From positions 1 to 64,000 of the forward strand of contig NC_014297.1 of NCBI RefSeq assembly GCF_000196895.1: a DNA stretch of 64,000 nt. Direction: 5' to 3'. Numbering within the stretch: position 1 is the stretch's first letter; each line of letters starts with the position of its first letter. The position numbers were made by a program, and so were the translations under genes. The notes under the pieces are model-generated. The model saw nothing but the letters and a program-made list of their open reading frames with translations, searched no databases and was not told the origin of the DNA. Positions 7,915 through 19,330 of the stretch are shown piece by piece. This stretch comes from Halalkalicoccus jeotgali B3. Lineage in GTDB: Archaea; Halobacteriota; Halobacteria; Halobacteriales; Halalkalicoccaceae.

Positions 7915-9130
7915 AAAAGCGTTTCCCGGCCGATTCGAGCAGGTCGATCCCCGTCGTGACCTCGCTCCAGTCGATCGACTCGTCGGGAAAGTGCGCCTGC
8001 CGGATCGATCCCGGCCCGAAGACGACCGTCGGAATCCCGGCCTCGATGTAGTGTCGCGCGTCGGTTCCGTAGGTCGCCCCTCGCACCGTCGAATCCCGTC
8101 CAGCGGCATCGAGCGCCTCGCAGACGGCACGGACGATCGGTTCCTCAGGACTGATCTCCGCGGGTTCGAACTGTACCGAGAAGCGCTCGAAGCGCGGAGG
8201 GTGTTCGGTCAGCCATTCCGAGTCGGCGACCACCGCCGCGATCCGTCGGTCTACCTCCTGTTCGACCTCGTCGACCGTCTCGCCGGGCGCGACGCCGATC
8301 CGGAACTCGCTCTCGAGGTGGGCAGGGACTGACGAGGCCCACGACCCCGCATGGACGGTACCGGCGACGATCGGTACCGGCCTCGGGAAGGGCTCGTACA
8401 GCGGGTGGGTGATCCCGCGGGCGCGCTCGGCTTCGAGGTCGGCGAGGGCGTTTCGAACGCGCTCGAAGTGGTCCAGGACGTCCTCGCCGTGCCACGGCGT
8501 CGCCGCGTGGGCCGACCGCCCCGTGAGAGTAAGGCGCTTCATCAGTGTCCCCTCGGTCGCGATGACGGGTGTGAGGTCGGTTGGCTCGGCGATGATCGCC
8601 GCGTCGGGAACGGGGTAGGGCGGGTCTTGGGCCGACTCCGCCGCACCGATCCCGCCTGCCTCCTCGCCGACGACGCTTTCGACGACTACGCGACCGTCGA
8701 GGTCGGCCTCAGCGAGTTGACGGGCGGCGAAAACGGAAGCGACCAGCCCCGCCTTCATGTCCGCCGCGCCCCGGGCAGTCAGGGTCTCGTCCGTCCACGT
8801 GGGTTCGAACGGGTCCGAGGACCACTGATCGGCCTCCGCCGGGACGACGTCGGCGTGTCCGTTGAGGAGCAACGTCGGACCCTTCCCCGAGCCCAGTTCG
8901 ATGACGCCGGCGACGTTGGGACGGCCCGTCGTCTCGATCTCCGCGGGATCGTCGGGAAACGAGGGATGGGTCACGAGACGTTCGGAATCGGGCTTCCAGT
9001 GATACGTCTCGAAGCCCAACTCGTCGAGTCGGCATCCGAACCACTCCTGTGCGGGGGCCTCGTTTCCGTCGGTCGTATCGAACGCGAGGAGCCGTTCGAC
9101 GAACGCGCGTCGGTCCACGTCGTCGGTCAT
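7895..9130 (-). CDS. M20 family metallopeptidase (ArgE/DapE/ACY1-like)
   Basis: Zinc-dependent amidohydrolase of 411 residues. The family motifs are LLLNGHADVVPAE (first metal His and catalytic Asp), GAADMKAGLVA (bridging Asp), VVGEEAGGIG (catalytic Glu and metal Glu) and a C-terminal FGPGSIRQAHFPDE with the last metal His. The middle LTGRSAHAATPW is the dimerisation-domain His typical of M20 enzymes. It probably cleaves an N-acyl amino acid or dipeptide in the cytoplasm, since no signal peptide is present. ArgE, DapE and LysK-type activities cannot be separated by sequence alone, and no lysine or arginine operon adjoins it. Confidence 0.87.
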   Translation of the reverse strand: MTDDVDRRAFVERLLAFDTTDGNEAPAQEWFGCRLDELGFETYHWKPDSERLVTHPSFPDDPAEIETTGRPNVAGVIELGSGKGPTLLLNGHADVVPAEADQWSSDPFEPTWTDETLTARGAADMKAGLVASVFAARQLAEADLDGRVVVESVVGEEAGGIGAAESAQDPPYPVPDAAIIAEPTDLTPVIATEGTLMKRLTLTGRSAHAATPWHGEDVLDHFERVRNALADLEAERARGITHPLYEPFPRPVPIVAGTVHAGSWASSVPAHLESEFRIGVAPGETVDEVEQEVDRRIAAVVADSEWLTEHPPRFERFSVQFEPAEISPEEPIVRAVCEALDAAGRDSTVRGATYGTDARHYIEAGIPTVVFGPGSIRQAHFPDESIDWSEVTTGIDLLESAGKRFFTRNTR

Positions 9131-9181
9131 GCACGTGGGTCGTCGAGAACGGGTTTAGAGGTTCGCATCGAATCCTGAACG

Positions 9182-9188
9182 CTTATAG
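9182..9188 (+). promoter_or_regulatory. TATA box of tRNA-Lys
   Basis: CTTATAG lies 26-32 bp before the first nucleotide of the tRNA, the usual archaeal promoter distance for tRNA genes. Confidence 0.55.
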
Positions 9189-9213
9189 TCGTGGGGTGGC
9201 GACTCCCTCGTGA

Positions 9214-9287
9214 GGGCCGGTAGCTCAGTCCGGCAGAGCGTCTGACTCTTAATCAGACGGTCGCGTGTTCAAATCGCGCCCGGCCCG
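9214..9287 (+). tRNA. tRNA-Lys(CTT)
   Basis: 74-nt cloverleaf. The acceptor arms GGGCCGG and CCGGCCC pair perfectly, the D-arm is GCTC..GAGC, the anticodon stem TCTGA/TCAGA holds loop CTCTTAA with anticodon CTT, and the T-loop is TTCAAAT. The 3' CCA is not encoded. There is no intron. It reads toward the convergent small membrane-protein gene and lies downstream of the rRNA operon on the opposite strand. Confidence 0.95.
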
Positions 9288-9492
9288 CTCTCGTTCAAAC
9301 GTTTTCACAAGGAGCGAAGCGTCTATCGACAAAGGACTCCAAAAGGGACCGGAAACGGATACGTATTGAATGACGCGCGAAGCACAGTCGGAGATGTACG
9401 CGAGAACCGAAGGCGATCGTGACTGGAGTTGCTCGCCGGGGCGATACAAGCGGGAGTCAAGCGAGCGGATTACGACCAGGAGTGAGCGAGTC
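9288..9492. other. Intergenic region, nothing recognised
   Basis: About 205 bp between tRNA-Lys and the 3' end of a minus-strand small membrane-protein gene. Open frames here have no recognisable protein features and I see no RNA motif. Confidence 0.4.
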
Positions 9493-9672
9493 TCATCCTC
9501 GGACCGGGAGATACGAGAGCGCGACGAGCAGGAAGACGGTGATACCACTGAGGACGGAGATCCACCGCAAGCCCGCCTGGTTCGAAATGAGCCCGAACGA
9601 GCCGGCCGCCCACGCACCGATAGCGATCAGCGCGAAAAGCCCCGCGTACATCGCTGCTGCGCGTCGTTGCAT
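9493..9672 (-). CDS. 59-residue membrane protein with two TM helices
   Basis: Starts MQRRAAAMYAGLFALIAIG and ends YLPVRG. Two hydrophobic stretches (about 9-25 and 38-57) separated by a short polar loop suggest a helical hairpin in the membrane with a basic N-terminus inside. TTCTATAG (about 9695-9702) lies about 25 bp before the ATG, consistent with a leaderless transcript. Function unknown. Its coding pattern and promoter make it more credible than the overlapping frames. Confidence 0.6.
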   Translation of the reverse strand: MQRRAAAMYAGLFALIAIGAWAAGSFGLISNQAGLRWISVLSGITVFLLVALSYLPVRG

Positions 9673-9833
9673 ATTCCAGGGGAATGGGTCCGGGGCTATA
9701 GAAGTTACTTTTCCTCGTCCATCCCCGCTCGGGACGATCGATCTACGTTCCGAACGGATCTCACAGGGTCACCTGCGAACTGCGATCGGACACATTGCGA
9801 AGGAGTCAGAGGCTGGTCGGCAATTCAGCCAGA

Positions 9834-9909
9834 AGCCAAGGGCCGGATTTGAACCGGCGATGGGCGGCTCTGCAGGCCGCTGCGTTAGGCCGGACTCTGC
9901 CACCTTGGC
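9834..9909 (-). tRNA. tRNA-Cys(GCA)
   Basis: 76-nt tRNA on the minus strand. Acceptor strands GCCAAGG and CCTTGGC pair fully, the anticodon stem CGGC/GCCG holds loop CTGCAGA with anticodon GCA, and the T-loop is TTCAAAT. No CCA is encoded. It sits downstream of 5S, the classical position for tRNA-Cys in haloarchaeal rRNA operons. Here it is separated from 5S by a strong hairpin and has its own TATA element. Confidence 0.95.
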
Positions 9910-9934
9910 ACGCTCACGACTACCCGCCTGGCAA

Positions 9935-9942
9935 TTATAAGG
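9935..9942 (-). promoter_or_regulatory. TATA box of tRNA-Cys
   Basis: On the minus strand CCTTATAA is located 26-33 bp before the tRNA-Cys 5' end. It suggests that tRNA-Cys can be transcribed independently of the rRNA operon. Confidence 0.55.
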
Positions 9943-9978
9943 CTAGCGGTCGGCGGGTACTGTCGCTATCCGTAAATG

Positions 9979-10015
9979 AAAAAAGCCCACGACCCCGAGA
10001 AGGGTCGTGGGCTTT
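9979..10015 (-). terminator. Intrinsic-type hairpin terminator after 5S rRNA
   Basis: A perfect 14-bp stem (9982-9995 with 10002-10015) closes a 6-nt loop. On the minus strand it is followed at once by six T residues (plus-strand A-run 9979-9984). It lies 12 nt beyond the 5S 3' end. The form is that of a factor-independent terminator; archaeal RNA polymerase is known to respond mainly to the T-run. It would end the rRNA transcript before tRNA-Cys. Confidence 0.7.
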
Positions 10016-10026
10016 GAAGTATGAAT

Positions 10027-10257
10027 GGAAGGCGGCGAACCACCAGTTGCGAACCGTTGTAACGGAACGGTCTCGGGTTCCACCGGGACGGACCCAGCGT
10101 GTACTTCCGATTGCGTTCCTGGGTTCGTACTTGGCCCCTCTTGCGAGGCAGTTTTCCCAGAGGCTCGCGCACTCCAGTACTCGCGGGAACGCTGGCGGGC
10201 TTATCTGCCGTGTTCGGGATGGGTACGGGAGTTGCCCCGCCGCTATGGCCGCCTTAA
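10027..10257 (-). rRNA. 5S rRNA with 108-nt insertion
   Basis: The 5' end TTAAGGCGGCCATAG (10257 downward) and the normal 5S core (GTACCCATCCCGAACACGG, GCGCGAGCCTCTGGGAAA) are present. At nucleotide 108 (plus position 10150) the sequence leaves the 5S consensus for 108 nt. It rejoins at 10041 with GGTTCGCCGCCTT. Helix I is restored only across the insertion: AAGGCGGC pairs with GCCGCCTT (8 bp). Total length is about 231 nt against the usual 120-122. The size and position of the insertion match the one known from Halococcus morrhuae. Confidence 0.92.
10042..10149 (-). other. 108-nt insertion within 5S rRNA
   Basis: Lies between 5S residues 108 and 109. It contains local hairpins: ACCCAG/CTGGGT (10092-10097 with 10119-10124) and ACCGTT/AACGGT (10053-10058 with 10066-10071). 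It has no ORF or insertion-sequence ends. In Halococcus morrhuae an insertion at this site stays in the mature rRNA and leaves the canonical 5S fold intact; the same is inferred here. Confidence 0.85.
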
Positions 10258-10332
10258 TGCCGATCAACGGAATCGAACCGTTGGGCTACCAGTATCGGTG
10301 CTTGCCGATGTGTACGTGCGATTCAGTTAACG

Positions 10333-10354
10333 CCTGGATCCGTTTACCGGTCAC
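10333..10354 (-). other. 23S processing stem, 3' arm
   Basis: This arm is the reverse complement of 13309-13330 except for one extra base, so the two arms pair to bracket 23S. In archaea such stems contain a bulge-helix-bulge cut by EndA to release pre-23S rRNA. Confidence 0.8.
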
Positions 10355-10372
10355 GGATACAAATGCGGTATG

Positions 10373-13290
<2,918 letters not shown>

Positions 13291-13308
13291 GATATTGGAT
13301 TTGTCACT

Positions 13309-13330
13309 GTGACCCGGTAAACGGATCCAG
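13309..13330 (-). other. 23S processing stem, 5' arm
   Basis: Pairs with 10333-10354 (core CGGTAAACGGATCCAG). Together they form the processing stem around the 23S precursor. Confidence 0.8.
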
Positions 13331-13466
13331 TGGACGTCTGAATCGCACGTACACACGGCGTCATCCGCACACCCGTTGCGAAACGGTGCGTGCATCAACC
13401 CTTCCCACCCACGCTTGCACGGGGCGGTGCATCGGTCTCGTTCGGATTTGATCGAAGGTCCCTGCC

Positions 13467-13477
13467 CCACTTAAGGG
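13467..13477 (-). promoter_or_regulatory. Internal rRNA promoter-like element in the 16S-23S spacer
   Basis: On the minus strand the box CCCTTAAGTGG recurs here, between tRNA-Ala and 23S. The same 11-mer forms the core of both promoter repeats upstream of 16S. Spacer promoters are known in some haloarchaeal rRNA operons, so this may give extra 23S/5S transcription. Confidence 0.55.
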
Positions 13478-13502
13478 ACACGGTTTCGATCTCCTCCGGA
13501 GA

Positions 13503-13574
13503 TGGACCCACTGGGATTCGAACCCAGGGCATCCTCCTTGCAAAGGAGGCACTCTACCGCTGAGCTATGGGCCC
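13503..13574 (-). tRNA. tRNA-Ala(TGC) in the 16S-23S spacer
   Basis: 72-nt tRNA. Acceptor arms GGGCCCA and TGGGTCC pair with one G-T, the anticodon stem CCTCC/GGAGG holds loop TTTGCAA with anticodon TGC, and the T-loop is TTCGAAT. CCA is not encoded. A spacer tRNA-Ala is typical of euryarchaeal rRNA operons. Confidence 0.96.
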
Positions 13575-13595
13575 GTCCCTCTCGGGAGGTGTTAA

Positions 13596-13647
13596 CCCTG
13601 GTAGTTCTAAGGTGCCCGATCGGAATGCGGGCGATCGCGAACTACGG
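13596..13647 (-). other. 16S processing stem, 3' arm
   Basis: Complementary over about 50 nt to 15223-15276, with internal mismatches; the outer GGTAGTTC and GAACTACGG parts and the central CCGATCGG pair. It brackets 16S and should contain the bulge-helix-bulge cut by EndA. Confidence 0.8.
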
Positions 13648-13690
13648 ACTGCCTAAGGTGGGTCGGGCACGTCGGCCCGATCCCGGTCAG

Positions 13691-15164
<1,474 letters not shown>

Positions 15165-15222
15165 GGTCCTGAGCGAATGCTCAGGGTTAGGCGGGTACAC
15201 AAAGGTGTACACATTGCATGGT

Positions 15223-15276
15223 CCGTAGTTCGGCGATCACTCCGAAAACCGATCGGGTATCACCGAACTACCAGGG
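15223..15276 (-). other. 16S processing stem, 5' arm
   Basis: Pairs with 13596-13647 around the 16S rRNA. Precursor cleavage by the tRNA splicing endonuclease is expected; endA is encoded 4 kb away. Confidence 0.8.
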
Positions 15277-15474
15277 CTAACATCAGATCCCATCTGTACG
15301 GCGGACCGCAGGGGTGGAATCCTCATTTCCTTCGGACCTGATTGTTGGCTTCGATGGGTCATAAACCCTTCGAAGCTCGTTCGAGAAGGGAGTTCGAATC
15401 CCCCCTCGACAGGCCCGTGACTGTAGAGCGCTGTGAACGCCCTACGATCACTGTGTTTCTTTCTCCGCATCACA
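15277..15474 (-). other. rRNA operon leader
   Basis: Transcribed leader between the first promoter repeat and the 16S processing stem. It contains a hairpin (about 15350-15376) and a T-arm-like GGAGTTCGAATCC, but no complete tRNA cloverleaf. Confidence 0.5.
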
Positions 15475-15507
15475 TCCGAGTGCCCTTAACCACTTAAGGG
15501 CGTCGGA
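15475..15507 (-). promoter_or_regulatory. rRNA promoter repeat, proximal
   Basis: An inverted repeat, GCCCTTAA and TTAAGGGC around CCAC, is followed on the minus strand by CACTCGGATG, similar to start regions of known haloarchaeal rRNA promoters. The TTAA core probably acts as the TATA element. It is a near copy of 15558-15590, 83 bp away. Confidence 0.65.
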
Positions 15508-15557
15508 TCGTGGTCGGCGCCGGAATCGGACACCGGCATCGACTTCGCGGTATTCAT

Positions 15558-15590
15558 TCCGAGTGGCCTTAACCACTTAAGGGCATCGGA
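15558..15590 (-). promoter_or_regulatory. rRNA promoter repeat, distal
   Basis: Second copy of the repeat, with GGCCTTAA in place of GCCCTTAA in one half-site. It has the same downstream CACTCGGA. Tandem promoters are normal for haloarchaeal rRNA operons. Confidence 0.65.
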
Positions 15591-15592
15591 CT

Positions 15593-15623
15593 CCCGCTGG
15601 CGTTGGAACGCAACGCCAGCGGG
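15593..15623 (-). other. 12-bp hairpin upstream of rRNA promoters
   Basis: CCCGCTGGCGTT pairs perfectly with AACGCCAGCGGG across a 7-nt loop. It stands directly behind the distal rRNA promoter repeat and could block readthrough from upstream, or bind a regulator. There is no T-run. Confidence 0.5.
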
Positions 15624-15975
15624 GGATCGCCCCGAGATCGCCCGGAGCGTCCTTCGCATTTCTTCGAATGGCAGGTATACATATAAGGCCGTCGTTCGAT
15701 CGCCGCTTCGTCTTGCGATACCATGAATCGAAGTACCACGTAGGAACCGGAGTAGGTCCTCACGGATCGAACCGTTCGGGATGCTACTCGGACTCGAGTT
15801 CGCTATGTCCGGTGAGGAAGTATCGCACGGATGGAGGTCGACGGTTCATCCCGGGCTCGTCGGCCATCGGTCGGGTCGAGTGGTGTCCGCGCGTTCGTGC
15901 GTGCGCCCGCGAAGGACGTATGTGTGACGAAGTCCGTCGCTATCGGTCGAAGAGAACGGCCCCCCTCACACGGAT
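15624..15975. other. Intergenic region before the rRNA operon
   Basis: 350 bp with no supportable gene. A TATA-like TTATATGTA (plus-strand about 15677-15688) reads toward the rRNA genes with CATTCGAAG about 25 bp beyond it; it may be a further rRNA promoter. The rest looks non-coding. Confidence 0.4.
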
Positions 15976-16284
15976 TCACTCGTCGATATGCTCGATACCC
16001 TGCTTCGAGACGTTTGCCTCGGTGATCTCGTCGGGCATCCAGTCGGGACTGTCCTCGGGAGCCGTCTGCTCCCACGCCCAGCCTTCGTAGATGTGGACCT
16101 TGTCGGTCCCCTTCTCCCGGAGCTGGAGGGTCGTCCGACTCGCTGCGTCCTCGCTGGAGGCGGGTTCGAGCCGTCGGGCGGCCTTCAGGGCGGCTTGTCG
16201 GGGAGTGTTACCCGAGAAAACGCTCGATTCATCGCCGCTGTCCTTGCGCAGTGCAAAGTTTCGTTTGCCGTCTTCGCGGACCAT
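15976..16284 (-). CDS. MC1-family chromosomal protein
   Basis: Small DNA-binding, DNA-bending chromatin protein of 102 residues, related to methanogen chromosomal protein MC1. The N-terminus MVREDGKRNFALRKDSGDES and the central TPRQAALKAARRLEPA and IYEGWAWEQTAP motifs are diagnostic, including the tryptophan in the DNA-binding arm. It should coat or bend chromosomal DNA. The ATG at 16284 gives the family N-terminus; the open frame further upstream is non-coding. ATTATTAAG-like AT-rich sequence around 16317-16328 is the probable promoter. The gene reads toward the rRNA operon. Confidence 0.9.
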   Translation of the reverse strand: MVREDGKRNFALRKDSGDESSVFSGNTPRQAALKAARRLEPASSEDAASRTTLQLREKGTDKVHIYEGWAWEQTAPEDSPDWMPDEITEANVSKQGIEHIDE

Positions 16285-16467
16285 AGTGGAACTCCATGTC
16301 AGATCTCCACATCCTTCATAATAAGTATATCCCTCAAATCGAGTGCCGGCGGCCGGATGGTTTATATGTCGGTTCGGACTGATACCGCGGGGACGCGGAC
16401 GGGACGAGATGTATGATGAGAAAACACTTATGTACGACGTGGGCGGAACGTTCGGTAGAGTACCCCG

Positions 16468-16665
16468 ATGGTGCGAAAAAAGAAGCTGAGCCCCAGTGGT
16501 GCGAAGGACGATCAGGGCCAGTACCACAACGTACATCTCAACCTCCACGAGGACGAACTGGCCGTCGCCGGGATGGACATCGGCGACGAGGTGTTCGTCC
16601 GCGTTCGAGAAGACAAAATCATTATCCAGAAGGCCGACAAGGACGAGGTCGAGCACGATTTCTGA
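16468..16665 (+). CDS. AbrB/SpoVT-like small protein
   Basis: 65-residue protein, MVRKKKLSPSGAK then LNLHEDELAVAGMDIGDEVF and VRVREDKIIIQKAD, the strand-loop-strand pattern of the swapped-hairpin AbrB fold. This fold is used by transition-state regulators and antitoxins as a dimer binding DNA. A conserved toxin gene is not next to it; pyrD follows 28 bp later and may share the transcript. TTTATATG (16359-16366) and ACTTATG (about 16426-16432) are two possible TATA elements. Function beyond likely DNA binding is unknown. Confidence 0.75.
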   Translation: MVRKKKLSPSGAKDDQGQYHNVHLNLHEDELAVAGMDIGDEVFVRVREDKIIIQKADKDEVEHDF

Positions 16666-16693
16666 CGGTCGCCCCGTCCCGAACCCGTCCCGG

Positions 16694-17752
16694 ATGTCGT
16701 TTTACTCCCTTCTCCGTCCCGCGCTCTTCGGTCTGCCGGCAGAAACCGCACACACAGCGGTTACGACGCTCTTGAGCGGGGCCCAGCGGACGCCGGCGAC
16801 GGCGCTGGCCCGCAGGCACTATCGGGTCGACGATCCACGGCTATCGGTATCCCTGTTCGACCAGCGATTCCCGACGCCGGTCGGGGTCGCCGCCGGCTTC
16901 GATAAGAACGGCGAGTTCCCGCGAGCACTCGAAGCGCTCGGGTTCGGTCACGTCGAGATCGGTGGCGTCACCGCGGATCCGCAGGCCGGCAACCCGCAGC
17001 CCCGAATGTTCCGCCTCCCGGAGGACGAGGCGATCGTCAACCGGATGGGCTTCAACAACGACGGGGCCGACCGCGTGGGGGCAAGGCTCGAACGGTCCGA
17101 ACTGCCCGACGTGCCCGTCGGGGTGAACATCGGCAAATCGAAGGCGACACCGCCCGAGCGCGCGCCCGATGACTACCGCTATACCTACCGTCGGCTCGCC
17201 GAGTACGGCGATTTCTTCGTCGTCAACGTCTCGAGTCCGAACACACCGGGACTCCGGGACCTCCAGGGCGAAGCGCATCTCCGGGGGATTCTCACCGCCC
17301 TCCGGGAAGCTGGCGCGAATCCCTTGCTGGTCAAGCTCTCGCCCGACCTGAGCAGCGGGGCGATCGCGGACGCGATCGGCGTCGTCTCGGACCTCAACCT
17401 CGACGGGATCGTCGCGACCAACACGTCGGCCGAACGACCCGAGAGCCTCCGGGGACGGCACCGAAACGAGACCGGCGGACTCTCGGGACGGCCGATCGAA
17501 CCGCGCTCGACCGACGTGATCCGTTTTATCGCCACGCGAACCGACGTCCCGATCGTCGGCGTTGGCGGCGTCTTCACCGCCGCGGACGCCTATCGCAAGA
17601 TCCGTGCGGGCGCAAGCCTCGTCCAGCTCTATACGGGGCTGGTCTACCGTGGCCCCTCGATCGCAAAGGAAATCAGCGAGGGGTTGCTCACGCTGCTCGA
17701 GCGTGACGGGTTCGATTCGGTCGAAAAGGCGGTCGGCGCGGACCTCGAGTAG
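16694..17752 (+). CDS. pyrD: Dihydroorotate dehydrogenase, class 2 (quinone)
   Basis: Oxidises dihydroorotate to orotate in pyrimidine synthesis with FMN, passing electrons to the quinone pool. The 352-residue protein has the N-terminal membrane-associating helical extension of class 2 enzymes (MSFYSLLRPALFGLPAETAH), FMN motifs GVAAGFDKNGE, the catalytic-serine motif NVSSPNTPGLR (about 177-187), KLSPDL, TNTSAERP and GVGGVFTAADAY. The start at 16694 matches family N-termini; the open frame upstream is out of context. It ends 12 bp from the convergent trpS. Confidence 0.95.
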   Translation: MSFYSLLRPALFGLPAETAHTAVTTLLSGAQRTPATALARRHYRVDDPRLSVSLFDQRFPTPVGVAAGFDKNGEFPRALEALGFGHVEIGGVTADPQAGNPQPRMFRLPEDEAIVNRMGFNNDGADRVGARLERSELPDVPVGVNIGKSKATPPERAPDDYRYTYRRLAEYGDFFVVNVSSPNTPGLRDLQGEAHLRGILTALREAGANPLLVKLSPDLSSGAIADAIGVVSDLNLDGIVATNTSAERPESLRGRHRNETGGLSGRPIEPRSTDVIRFIATRTDVPIVGVGGVFTAADAYRKIRAGASLVQLYTGLVYRGPSIAKEISEGLLTLLERDGFDSVEKAVGADLE

Positions 17753-17764
17753 GTCAAAACGGGC

Positions 17765-19330
17765 TCAGACGCGCTTGGGGTCCAGATCGATGTCGAGCTC
17801 CGCGAGTAGCTCCCTCGCCTCCTCGCGTTTCTCCTGGTGCTCTTCGAGGAACTCCTGCATCAACACGGCGGCCTGCTCCTTGCAGTCCCCACAGAGGCGT
17901 TCGCCGCCGACGCATTCGTCGTAGACCTCCTTTGCGAACTCGTCGTCGTCGCCAGCGAGCAGGTAAGCGTACAGCTCGTAGACCGGACACTCGTCGGCGC
18001 GCCCTCCGAGTTCGCGCTGGCGTTCGGCGGTCTCCCGGCCGCCCGTGGTCGCCGATTTGACCTTCCCGTAGCCCGTCTCGGGGTCGTCGAGCAGGCTGAT
18101 GTGGCTCGCGGGGACCGACGAAGACATCTTCCCTCCCGTCAGGCCGGTCATGAAGCGATGGTAGATCGAGGAGGGGGCCCGAAAGCCGTAGCCGCCGTGG
18201 GCGAGTTCGACCTCGCGGGCGAGCTCCTCGGCCGCGTCTCGGGAGAGCTCGAAGGAATCGATGTGGGCTTCGTAGACGCGTTTCTCGCCCTCGGCGGCCT
18301 CGATCAGCGCCTCGAAGGCGTCCTCGGTGGCGTTGCGGTCGAGAAAGCGGACCCGCGGGCGAAGCGGCTCTTTCCCCGCGGCGTGGAGCTTCTCGACCGT
18401 CGACTCGATCACGGCGGGATCGTAGAGGGCGGCCAACGCGTCGTGCTCGTCGAGCCAGTCGGCGGCCTCGACACAGCGCGGTCGGTCGGGTTCATCGGCG
18501 AAGGACTTGCGTTCCTCGTAGGCGCGTGCGAGCACCGTCCGTTCGGCGGGGTCGGCCTCGAAGCTCGCGTAGGCCTCCGTGACGCCGAAATAGCGGGTTC
18601 GAGCGGCCAAATCCCGCGCCAGCCGGACGTGGGGGTCCTGATCGGGGCCTACCGGAATGACGGTGGGTTTGGGTTCGTCGAGTTGGGGATAGAGGATGTC
18701 GGCCATCTGGGTGACGACCGACTGCATGTGCGAGACCGACGTCTCACCGCCGAAGCCGTAGATCGCCTCCATCTCCGAGAAGTTGACCTCGCTCCCGAGT
18801 TCGAACGCGAGGTCCTGCAGTTCCCGGTTCTCGGACTGGCGGTAGAGTTCGCCCTCTGTGGGGTCGAACCCGAGTGCGAGCAGGCTGAGGATGTAGTCCC
18901 GCGCGTGCTCGTCGATCTCCTCCCACGGCAGGCCGCGGGCGGAGTGGGCCTCGAGGTCGGCGATCAGCCCGTAGGTATCGCCGCCCTGCTCCTGGTGCCA
19001 GATCAGCTCGTCGAAGACGAGCTTGTGGCCGATGTGGGGGTCGCCGGTCGGCATGAACCCCGAGAGCGCGGCGAAGGGCTCGCCCTCGCGCATCGCGCGG
19101 GCCACCCGATCGTACCCGCGATGGCCGAAGATCACGCCCCGGCGCATCAGGTAGTGGGGGTCGGTCACTTCGGGGAGGACGTCGTCGAACTCCTCGATAC
19201 CGAACTGTTCGAAGAGGCTCCGGTAGTCGTCGACGGTCGAGGAACCCCACGGGTCGAGGGCGACGTCGTCGGTGGCGGCTCCCCCGTCCGGCTGTACCTC
19301 TTCGGGCTCGTGGGTAGGTTCCTCGTTCAT
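17765..19330 (-). CDS. trpS: Tryptophanyl-tRNA synthetase
   Basis: Class I synthetase charging tRNA-Trp. The 521-residue protein carries the HIGH variant GDPHIGHK (about 94-101) and KMSSS (about 398-402), with SGFMPTG and GVTEAYASFE as TrpRS-type substrate regions. An acidic N-terminal extension (about 40 residues) is typical of haloarchaea. The ATG at 19330 lies in an ATGA overlap with endA, so the two are coupled. The C-terminus has a CVGGERLCGDC cluster. Haloarchaea often have two TrpS proteins; this looks like the full-length archaeal type. Confidence 0.93.
   Translation of the reverse strand: MNEEPTHEPEEVQPDGGAATDDVALDPWGSSTVDDYRSLFEQFGIEEFDDVLPEVTDPHYLMRRGVIFGHRGYDRVARAMREGEPFAALSGFMPTGDPHIGHKLVFDELIWHQEQGGDTYGLIADLEAHSARGLPWEEIDEHARDYILSLLALGFDPTEGELYRQSENRELQDLAFELGSEVNFSEMEAIYGFGGETSVSHMQSVVTQMADILYPQLDEPKPTVIPVGPDQDPHVRLARDLAARTRYFGVTEAYASFEADPAERTVLARAYEERKSFADEPDRPRCVEAADWLDEHDALAALYDPAVIESTVEKLHAAGKEPLRPRVRFLDRNATEDAFEALIEAAEGEKRVYEAHIDSFELSRDAAEELAREVELAHGGYGFRAPSSIYHRFMTGLTGGKMSSSVPASHISLLDDPETGYGKVKSATTGGRETAERQRELGGRADECPVYELYAYLLAGDDDEFAKEVYDECVGGERLCGDCKEQAAVLMQEFLEEHQEKREEARELLAELDIDLDPKRV

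Noticed and set aside
10042-10149. 5S insertion as a mobile element or group I intron.
   Set aside because: No ORF, no terminal inverted repeats or target duplication, and it is too short for a catalytic intron.
15333-15412. tRNA-Met-like sequence in the rRNA leader (CAT within a hairpin and a T-arm-like segment).
   Set aside because: The anticodon loop is shifted by one base relative to its stem, the T-stem has a mismatch and the acceptor arm is incomplete. No full cloverleaf can be drawn.
16468-17752. AbrB-like gene as an antitoxin of a toxin-antitoxin pair.
   Set aside because: No toxin-like gene adjoins it; the next gene is pyrD.
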